A stretch of 64,000 nt of DNA from the NCBI RefSeq assembly GCF_013008635.1, contig NZ_CP053096.1, positions 1 to 64,000 of the forward strand. Reading direction: 5' to 3'. The position numbers were made by a program, and so were the translations under genes. The number at the start of each line of letters is the position of its first letter. The stretch's first letter is position 1. Below are positions 55,799 to 64,000 of the stretch, one piece after another. Source of the DNA: Mycoplasma miroungigenitalium. GTDB lineage: Bacteria; Bacillota_I; Bacilli_A; Mycoplasmatales; Metamycoplasmataceae. Under the pieces are notes generated by a model. The model did no database searches. It was given only the letters and a program-made list of their open reading frames with translations, and was not told the DNA's origin.

Positions 55799-57409
55799 AT
55801 GAATAAATTATTGGAAGAATATTTAATAAAACTTGATGAATTACCTAATACGGAGTTTAATATAGATCAAAAGATATTATGTAAAAAGCTGCTCCAAAAA
55901 GTAGAAGATGAAAGAGATTTGCCAAATGTATTTCAGTTCTTAACTCAAAGAGTTAAGACTGGTTTTACTTTTGACATCGCACCAACAGTAGATTCGGGTT
56001 CAGTAGCGATTTTAAAATACGATGAACATAAATCATTTATCAATAAATTAGGCGGAAATGATAACACGCTAATAATTGGTGAAAACTATGATGCATTAAA
56101 GAATCTATTAGTGATAGAGAGAGAGAGCGAGCGGGGGCTTGAATTTAATTATGATGTAATTTATATCGACCCTCCTTATAATACCGAAGCATCAAAAAAT
56201 GATGGCAACAGCGTTGCAAACGACAAAGAGTTCGTTGATTCCAACAAATTTATCTATCGGGATAAATACAGCCGTAACGGTTGGTTAAACATGATAAATG
56301 AAAGACTAAGAATGGCAAAAGACCTATTAAAAGAAGATGGGGTTATTTTTGTTTCGATTGATGACAACGAACAAGCTTATTTAAAAGTATTAATGGACGA
56401 AATTTTTGGGGAAGAGAATTTTGTTGCAAATATGATAAACAAAACGGGTGCAGGAAGATCTGACTCGAAAAATATTGCTATTAAAAAAGAATATGTTTTA
56501 TGTTATCAAAAAACCAATTTATTTATAGCTAATAAAAAATCAAGTAATATAGAAAATTATAAATATAAGGATAATAATGGTTTTTACTCAAGAAACTCAT
56601 TTGATAGACAAGGCTTAAGATATAGCCCATCATTAGATTATGAAATCATAGCACCTGATGGATCTAAAATTTATCCTGGTAATTCCAAAGAAAAATGATT
56701 AGATAGACAAAAAAATAAAAATATTGAAAGAGATTGGTGTTGAACTCTTTCAAAAAAAGAATATAAAAATAGAAACGATAATGGATTAATTGAATGATAT
56801 AAAGTTAATAATCAATGAAGAGTTGCATATAAAAAATATTTTGACGCTAACGATAAAAGTATACCCTATTCAGATTTAATAAATGATAAATCATATAATG
56901 GAATGTATGAAATCAAACAAATATTCAACAATAGAGTTTTTAATTATCCGAAATCAATCGAACTGATAAAGTATTTATTAAATTTGTGTCAAAATAAAAA
57001 CGCTCGCATTCTTGATTTCTTTGCAGGTTCAGGTACAACTGCTCATGCTGTTATGGAACTAAATAGAGAAGACGGTGGAAACAGAACATACACTTTAGTA
57101 ACAAATAATGAAAATAATATTGCTGATGAAATCACGTATGAAAGACTTTATAGAATAAATAACGGCAAAGGAACAAAAGGCGAAACATTTGATTGGCTAA
57201 AGAAAAACGAACCTTATCGTGAAAATTTAAATGTGTTTAATATCGTTAAATATAATACTTCAATAAATAACACAGAAGACGACAACACAAAAATCAAAAG
57301 TATATTTAGAAATTCTTTAACATATTTCGGAATTAGCGATAATTCGTTAAACAATTTAGATATCTTAAGAGATTTACAATCATTAGAAATATATGAGAAG
57401 AAGGCGTAA
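55799..57409 (+). CDS. mod: Type III restriction-modification system, DNA methyltransferase subunit Mod
   Basis: A 536-aa beta-class adenine methyltransferase: catalytic DPPYNTE (residues 123-129) comes before the AdoMet site FFAGSGTTAH (near 405). Between them is the target-recognition region (about 210-380), rich in TGA and TGG Trp. The GWLNMINERLRMAKDLL motif is typical of Mod. An (AG)6 tract plus G5 at 56116-56135 encodes VIERESERGL; slippage there would shift the frame after residue 110. At present it is in frame. Trp is encoded by TGG more often than in neighbouring genes, a hint of more recent arrival. res follows directly (TAA ATG). Confidence 0.93.
56116..56135 (+). repeat. (AG)6 dinucleotide tract followed by CGAGCGGGGG in mod
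   Basis: Six AG units at 56116-56127, then CGAGC and a run of five G at 56131-56135. GC-rich and repetitive against an AT-rich background. Confidence 0.9.
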
Positions 57410-59767
57410 ATGAAATTAATAAATACGCAAAATAGAGCAGTCGGAGAACTAGTTGACCACTGTGTTAAAAATTATCTTTCGGACAAAAACACTTCAAATA
57501 AAATTATTGAATTTAAAGCACCAACGGGTAGTGGCAAAACATTTATGTTAGCTAATTTTATTGACAAAATGATTACAAAAAATCGCGAAATTAATAATGG
57601 AAATCAAAAAATTATTTTTATTATAGTTACATTATCATCTGCCGATTTACCTCGCCAAATGGAAAATAATATCAAAGATTATCTACCATATTTACAAAAT
57701 AGACACATAAATATTCAAAGGCAAGAATCTCCGTCTACATCCGACAAAAACATTAAAGATAAGGATGTGAGATTTTTTGCCGAAAACGAAAAAGTTCTTA
57801 TCTTTGGTTCGTCATCTTTTGGTAAAAAAAGACTATTCACGGAATATGGAATATTTGATGCTTTTCTACAGCAAATAGAAAATCAAGATTACAAGTTAAT
57901 TTATATCAGGGATGAAGCACATCACGGTGGTTTGATTAATAATAAAGATACAAAGGATTATGAAGAAAAATTCGAATCAAAAGTTCAAAAAGCAGCAAAC
58001 TTCGTAGTCAAAATGACCGCTACCCCAAAGGGTGGTTATGAACAAGTTATAATTACAGAAGACCAATTAAGAAAAGACAACATAGTTCTTTTAAAAAATA
58101 ATTTAATGTTTAATCACGGAATTTCTAGGATTAATTTTGAAGAAGTTTCAACCGAAGAAATATTAGAAGTAGCATGTAAAGAATTTAGAAATATAAAAGA
58201 TAACTTTTACAGCGATAGTAAAAAAGAACCTGGTTTAGTTAACATAAACCCCGCAATGCTAATTCAAGTAACGGACAAAGTAAGCAAAAATAAAGAAAAA
58301 TTTGAAAAAGATTTGAACATAATAACCAATATTTTAGAAAAAAACAATCTACAATATGTCAAATATTTTAGTGGTGAGAAAATTGACTCAAAAGCAAGAA
58401 ATGTTAAGTCATTAAAAGAAATATCCAAAAATAATTCCGATGTTGACGTAATAATATTTAAAGTGGGTCCAGCAACTGGCTGAAACATTCCGAGAGCGTG
58501 CATGCTATTACAAATTAGAGATGTGTCATCTGATACATTAAATAAACAAACCATAGGAAGAATAAAAAGAAATCCAAATCCAAATTTTTATTTTGATGAG
58601 AATAGCATTGCGAACAACTACTATATTTATTCTAATAAAAAAGAAGATACACGCGAAACAATGATTTACAAACTAAAAAATGTATACGAAACAGCAACAT
58701 TTGCAAGCGGTAAAATTAATCCATTACTCTTAAAACAAGCAAGTAATACTCAAAAATACTATGATGATGTTTTATCAATTATGAATAAAACTGAAGTATT
58801 ACAACTTGCAAAAAATTATTTAGATCATCTTGCTAAATACCACTATTTGATAGCTAAAGAAACAGAAATTAAAGAAGGTAAAATCGTCAAAAAATTAATA
58901 GAAGAAAAAATATGAAATAATATTGATTTAGAAATATTTTGCGAAAATTCAATTTTAGAAAATCATAAACTTTTTTCTATACAATTAAAAAATAAATTAA
59001 ACAATTGATTCGAAAGTGAAATTATGAATTTCGACAATAAAATATCTATTCATTTATTTTGATACATAATTATCAAAAATTATTTGAATGATATAAGGGG
59101 TTGTCACAAAAAATCGGTTGAATTACTCAAAAAAACTAGTGACCAAAAGGAATATATTCTTAATTTCCAAAAAACATTACCGATTTATCTTTACAATTAT
59201 AAAAATAAACACGATATCATGATAGTCGAAAATATTATGAAGTATGCATATGTTAATACATTAAAAGAAAAAAAACATGTCCATTATTTCGATAGTGAAA
59301 CAGAGTTAAATTTCATTAATCATATTACTTCATGTTTGAATGATTATCCGAATTATTTTGAAAAGGTTGAATTATGAACTAGAAACGCAGTATTTCACGG
59401 TATTAATTTTCAATATTATGAAGAATTTAATGATATTAAGAATTCTTATCCCGACTTCATTATTAGATACAAAAACAACCATGAGTCACATGATTTAATT
59501 ATCGAAGTTAAAGATTTTGAAAATGATTACGATGAAAACAAAACAAAAAATATAATCACAGCTTTTAATAATTACATTGATGAATATAAAAGTAATTGAA
59601 TAACTAAAGATTTATCTATAATTGTTGCTTATGTTAGCGAATCAGTAGATCACAAAATACTATTTAGAGGTTCTAGCACTAGTGAAAAATTAAATAAAAT
59701 TCTTAATCACGAAAATAAAAAACCAATTTGAAGTGTAAAAGATCTATTCGAGACTATTAGTGAATAA
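57410..59767 (+). CDS. res: Type III restriction-modification system, restriction subunit Res
   Basis: A 785-aa helicase-nuclease. Walker A APTGSGKTF (near residues 37-45), DEAH box RDEAHHGG (near 167), motif III MTATPKGG. Helicase domain 2 has VGPATGWNIPRA (TGA Trp) and motif VI QTIGRIKRNP. C-terminal PD-(D/E)xK nuclease: PDFIIRY (near 683) and LIIEVKD (near 698). It cuts unmethylated DNA after ATP-driven movement, together with Mod. Somewhat shorter than typical Res (900 or more aa). Adjacent to mod with no gap and ended by a strong terminator. Intact reading frame with TGA as Trp. Confidence 0.92.
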
Positions 59768-59773
59768 AGAATT

Positions 59774-59805
59774 AAAAGTTCAGGTATAATGCCTGAACTT
59801 TTTCA
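59774..59805 (+). terminator. Terminator after res
   Basis: Perfect 11-bp stem AAAAGTTCAGG/CCTGAACTTTT with a 7-base loop and TTTCATTTTT tail. Confidence 0.9.
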
Positions 59806-59869
59806 TTTTTGTTTTGCTATTTAACTGTTGAGTAATTAATAAGATACTATATTAATTTAAATTTTGTTA

Positions 59870-59875
59870 TATAAT
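59870..59875 (+). promoter_or_regulatory. -10 box of rnpB
   Basis: Perfect TATAAT about 5-10 bases before the inferred 5' end of the RNase P RNA. Confidence 0.65.
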
Positions 59876-59879
59876 CTAA

Positions 59880-60163
59880 TCGCATTGGCCAACAGCTGCT
59901 ATTAAAGTAGAGGAAAGTCCACGCTAGCACTTTCTGCGATGAAAGTAGTGTTCATGCTAAGCCCAATAAGCTTAGGCCTAGACGACTAGTGCCACAGAGA
60001 CGAGAATTGTGAAACGCGGTAAACTCCATGAGCTAGAAACCCAAATTTTGGTAGGGGAATTTTCTCGAGAGAATTGAATCAAGAGAGAAAACCAGTTTAC
60101 TGGTTAGATAAATTGTTGGCACCTTATTATTTTTAAGGGACAAAACGTGGCTTATAGATGCGA
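59880..60163 (+). ncRNA. rnpB: RNase P RNA
   Basis: Catalytic RNA of RNase P, processing tRNA 5' ends. The conserved GAGGAAAGTCC (P4 5' strand) is at 59911-59921. The 3' partner region ends GGCTTATAGATGCG. The terminal helix P1 pairs CGCAT at the 5' end (59881) with ATGCG at 60158-60162. Internal helices such as AAGCCCAATAAGCTTAGG and the GAGACGAG...GAAACGC core are visible. About 285 nt, short but in range for a mycoplasma B-type RNA. Ends set by P1 and the adjoining promoter and terminator, so accurate to a few bases. Confidence 0.92.
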
Positions 60164-60188
60164 AATATGCGGTTACGCATATTTTTTT
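60163..60188 (+). terminator. Terminator of rnpB
   Basis: 9-bp stem AAATATGCG/CGCATATTT, loop GTTA, then TTTTG. Confidence 0.88.
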
Positions 60189-60353
60189 GTACCAAAGTCA
60201 TACAAAAATGAGTATATTAGTAAAATCATTGACATGATTAAATTTAAATATTGACTTATGAAAATTAAAATTTATTTATGTTTTTTAGTGATTTTAGCAG
60301 GCAAAATTAAGTTTTTGGTAAAATTAAAATTAACAATATATCAAGGAGGTCTC

Positions 60354-61454
60354 ATGTCATTAAAAGCTGGGATAGTAGGCTTACCAAATGTTGGTAAGAG
60401 CACTTTATTTAGTGCATTAACTAAATATCAAGTTGAGGCAAGTAATTATGCCTTCACCACAATTGAGCCAAATGTTAGTTCAGTGCCTTTAAAGGACAAA
60501 AGATTATACGAATTAGCAAAACTGGTAAATCCAAATAAAATTGTGCCCGCAACATTTGATTTCGTTGATATTGCGGGTCTAGTTCAGGGTGCTTCAAGAG
60601 GCGAAGGACTTGGAAATAAATTTCTAGGTAACATCCGAGAAGTTGATGCAATTATTCATGTTGTACGTTGTTTTGACGACAAAAATATCATGCATGTTGC
60701 CAATGAAGTAAATCCTGTAAACGATAAAGATGTTATCAATATGGAATTAAATTTAGCTGATTTAGACACAATTAAAAACGTGCTAAACAGGATATCTAAA
60801 AAAGCAAAATCAGGAGATAAAATAGCTCTTATTGAGCAAAATCTTTGTTTAAAAATTCAGGAACTTTTAGAACAAGGCAAGGCAGCCCGTGAATTAAAAG
60901 ATATTACTGAAGAAGAAGCCAAAATTTTAAAAGGCTATCACCTTTTGACATTTAAGCCAATGATTTACGTAGCTAATATGTCAGCTGAAGAAATTGCGAA
61001 TTATGAAAATGCCCCATTATTTAAAATGTTCAAAGCATCGTGTTCAAGCGAAGAAAAAATCCTGCCAATTTGCGTTCAATTAGAAAGCGAAATATCGCAG
61101 TTAGATGAAAACGAAGCTCAAGAGTGGCTACAAACCTATGAAATTAAATTTAGTGGATTAGATTTATTAACTAGAGAAGCATTTGATTTATTGAAACTTA
61201 AAACATATTTCACTGTTGGACAAATTGAAGTCAGAGCATGAGTTTTTCATGATGGAATGTTAGCGCCTCAATGTGCAGGAATTATCCACACCGACTTTGA
61301 AAATAAATTTATTAAAGCTGATGTAATAACTTATGAAGATTTTGTCGAATTAGGTTCAGAACAAGCTGTGAAAGCTGCTGGAAAAATCCGTTCTGAAGGA
61401 AAAAACTACGTTATGAAAGATGGCGACATTTGTCACTTTAAATTCGGAAAATAA
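60354..61454 (+). CDS. ychF: Redox-regulated ATPase YchF (Obg family)
   Basis: A 366-aa ribosome-associated ATPase. P-loop GLPNVGKST (residues 8-16), [20 protein letters not shown] (G3), NMSAEE in the place of G4 (YchF prefers ATP), coiled-coil 130-200 and the C-terminal TGS domain ([30 protein letters not shown]). The start at 60354 is fixed by AAGGAGGT seven bases upstream; an in-frame ATG at 60258 would add a non-conserved extension. Confidence 0.97.
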
Positions 61455-61470
61455 TTAGCCTTAGGGCTAA
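61455..61470 (+). other. Hairpin between ychF and tRNA-Trp
   Basis: TTAGCC/GGCTAA with a TTAG loop, starting directly at the ychF stop. No T-run, so it is probably a processing or mRNA-end structure, not a terminator. ychF and the tRNA may share a transcript. Confidence 0.4.
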
Positions 61471-61472
61471 AT

Positions 61473-61546
61473 GGGGGTTTAGTATAATGGTAGTACTGCA
61501 GTCTCCAAAACTGCTTGCAAGGGTTCGATTCCTTTAACCCCTGCCA
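61473..61546 (+). tRNA. tRNA-Trp (anticodon CCA)
   Basis: 74 nt with encoded CCA. Acceptor GGGGGTT pairs with AACCCCT (first pair G-U), discriminator G73. Anticodon stem GCAGT/ACTGC with loop CTCCAAA gives CCA at 61505-61507. T-loop GGTTCGATTCC. It reads UGG. Codons UGA, far more common in this window, need the second mycoplasma tRNA-Trp (UCA), which is not here. Confidence 0.95.
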
Positions 61547-61552
61547 TTTGAC

Positions 61553-61579
61553 AAAAAGCTGTGAAAACAGCTTTTTTTC
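61553..61579 (+). terminator. Terminator after tRNA-Trp
   Basis: Perfect 10-bp stem AAAAAGCTGT/ACAGCTTTTT, loop GAAA, TTCT tail. Confidence 0.9.
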
Positions 61580-61675
61580 TATATTTTACTTATAAAATAA
61601 TGGCGGTTCTATGCATAGCTGAGTAATTTTATTATTTATGTTATAATAAAAGAGTTAATTATTACGAGGAGAAAA

Positions 61676-62110
61676 ATGAATGAATTAGAAAAAGCAAAGA
61701 AAATTGCTATTCCACTATTGGTGTTACAAATTGTTGCTGTTATTTTAGGAATAATTGCTTATAGTTTAGTTATTAAGCTTGCGACGGATACCCAACCATC
61801 AACAAATGAAAGCAATAATCTTGATGTCGCACATCAAAGTGTTTCATTAATATTTTTACAATTGCTTCTATGTGGTTCTGGAATTGCTGGAGTTGTTTTA
61901 CAAATAATATTAGCAGTTAAGGCAAGCAAATTTGATCAAACAATAATGATTTTATTAATTGTTGGTTTCTTCGTTCCAATCGTTTCACTTGTAGGTGTAA
62001 TAATGGTACTTACAAAAAAATATGTTGTTAAACCAATAAACAATAATAACGTTAATAACGAATCTAAACAAGATAACCCAGTGTTTGAATTAGATAAAAC
62101 CAATTTATAA
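61676..62110 (+). CDS. Unknown 144-aa membrane protein
   Basis: Not recognised. Three TM helices: residues about 11-34, 55-82 and 88-112. A short polar loop (TDTQPSTNESNN) lies between the first two, and a C-terminal Asn/Lys-rich hydrophilic tail follows. One Cys lies in helix 2. ACGAGGAG ribosome site, single-gene transcript between two terminators. Small membrane proteins of this layout are common in mycoplasmas without known role. Confidence 0.75.
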   Translation: MNELEKAKKIAIPLLVLQIVAVILGIIAYSLVIKLATDTQPSTNESNNLDVAHQSVSLIFLQLLLCGSGIAGVVLQIILAVKASKFDQTIMILLIVGFFVPIVSLVGVIMVLTKKYVVKPINNNNVNNESKQDNPVFELDKTNL

Positions 62111-62133
62111 AAATCGCTAAACGCGATTTTTTT
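62109..62133. terminator. Bidirectional terminator between convergent membrane-protein genes
   Basis: 9-bp stem AAAAATCGC/GCGATTTTT with loop TAAAC, T-run on the plus side. It spans both stop codons. Confidence 0.8.
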
Positions 62134-62527
62134 ACTCAATTTTACTAGTTTGATATAAATTGTACGATAAAGATTTATTCAATGCAAACATGTCTAAAAT
62201 AATTGCTTGGCGATTAATGCGTTTTTTAAGCGCTTCACGGTCTTTTTCTTGTCATAATTCCTTCATTCTTTCCAGTTTATAAACAAATGAGTTAATCACT
62301 AGAATTACGCTCAATGAATAGATACCTATCAGGCCAAAGAAAATGGTAAAAGATAAATACATCAAACTCCAAAAATCTAAATGTCCAACTTTAATGTCTA
62401 CCTTAAAGGGGATAAATTTTTGACTTCACCCCATAACTAATAAAACTGTTAATATTGATGATATCGTCACAGTTCAAAAGTAAGGTCTTACATGATGTTT
62501 GTATTTTACAAATTTATTTTTTTCCAT
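62132..62527 (-). CDS. Unknown 131-aa two-TM protein
   Basis: Not recognised, and missed unless TGA is Trp (three TGA codons). N-terminus basic MEKNKFVKYKHHVRPYF, TM 1 about residues 17-35, TM 2 about 54-82. The C-terminal 45 residues are charged and helical (LERMKELWQEKDREALKKRI). An AAGGAG site precedes ATG 62527. It lies just downstream of the ATP synthase operon on the same strand but beyond a terminator, so it is a separate transcript. A link with ATP synthase is not supported. Confidence 0.75.
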
Positions 62528-62617
62528 GTTTACTCCTTTTTCATATTATACTAATTTTATTTAAATGAGTAACATATATTAAAATGACGTAACATACACA
62601 AATATGAGTATAAAAGA

Positions 62618-62634
62618 AAAAAATAGCCCGCAGG

Positions 62635-62643
<9 letters not shown>
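62618..62643 (-). terminator. Terminator of the ATP synthase operon
   Basis: Perfect 11-bp stem AAAAAATAGCC/GGCTATTTTTT, loop CGCA, with TTCTTTTA on the minus strand. The atpC stop (62635-62637) lies in the stem. Confidence 0.9.

Positions 62644-64000
<1,357 letters not shown>

Noticed and set aside
60258-60353. Upstream in-frame extension of ychF starting MKIKIYLCFL
   Set aside because: The conserved YchF start ([16 protein letters not shown]) is preceded by a perfect AAGGAGGT; the extension is an untranslated AT-rich leader.

Overview
This window is chromosomal DNA of a mycoplasma (Mollicutes, genetic code 4). It is very AT-rich, roughly 30% GC by eye. Nearly every conserved protein can be read at full length only if TGA is tryptophan: without that, asnS, lon, leuS, secY, valS and pyk all break at TGA. 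With TGA as Trp no clearly broken gene remains. Gene content and order (small diadenylate cyclase, membrane nuclease lipoprotein, ECF module, an OppF-related coiled-coil protein, PepO, type III restriction-modification) suggest the Hominis group (Metamycoplasma/Mycoplasmopsis-like). That placement is an inference, and the species is not identified.

Layout. 1-1761 (minus): an SGNH/GDSL hydrolase cut by the left edge, then dCMP deaminase. 1955-4294 (plus): a c-di-AMP operon of a 99-aa one-TM protein, the diadenylate cyclase and an MgtE Mg2+ transporter. 4518-11428 (plus): asnS, a GT2 glycosyltransferase, an RDD membrane protein, a PcrA/UvrD helicase and an unknown 557-aa membrane protein, mostly overlapping or nearly so. 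11489-12911: degV facing an orphan 169-aa gene. 13155-14941 (minus): rpsB-tsf behind a structured leader. 15191-19930 (minus): lon-pepO behind a CIRCE heat-shock operator. 20049-23718 (minus): upp, an ECF S-component and leuS, translationally coupled. 23952-28058 (minus): ligA-tpiA and pgk. 28152-31617: an alpha/beta hydrolase facing the ECF energising module ecfA1-ecfA2-ecfT. 31853-39494 (plus): transketolase, then the distal half of the spc/alpha ribosomal operon (secY, adk, map, infA, rpmJ, rpsM, rpsK, rpoA, rplQ). 39671-42100: an OppF-derived protein with a large coiled-coil insertion. 42283-49099: valS-folD, pta-ackA-coaD-engB. 49116-53794: a surface protein, pyk, a nuclease lipoprotein and whiA. 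53795-59767: an accessory block with a T19 tract inside interlocking inverted repeats, an HNH endonuclease-like gene, holA, and a type III restriction-modification pair whose mod gene carries an (AG)6 tract. 59880-61546: RNase P RNA, ychF, tRNA-Trp(CCA). 61676-64000: two small membrane proteins, then the 3' end of the ATP synthase operon (atpD-atpC), cut by the right edge.

How the genes work together. The core metabolism is fermentative glycolysis (tpiA, pgk, pyk) with substrate-level ATP from pta-ackA, a transketolase-only pentose route, and salvage in place of synthesis (upp, dCMP deaminase, membrane nuclease, ECF transporters). Protein quality control (lon, pepO) appears to be under heat-shock control.

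The most unusual stretch is 53.9-59.8 kb. It combines two sequence-visible routes to phase variation, a homopolymer tract within crossing inverted repeats and a dinucleotide tract inside a DNA methyltransferase gene. Other points of interest are a LeuRS whose editing site looks destroyed, an ABC ATPase converted into a coiled-coil protein, and several genes where a former TGA stop is now read through as Trp to a second stop.
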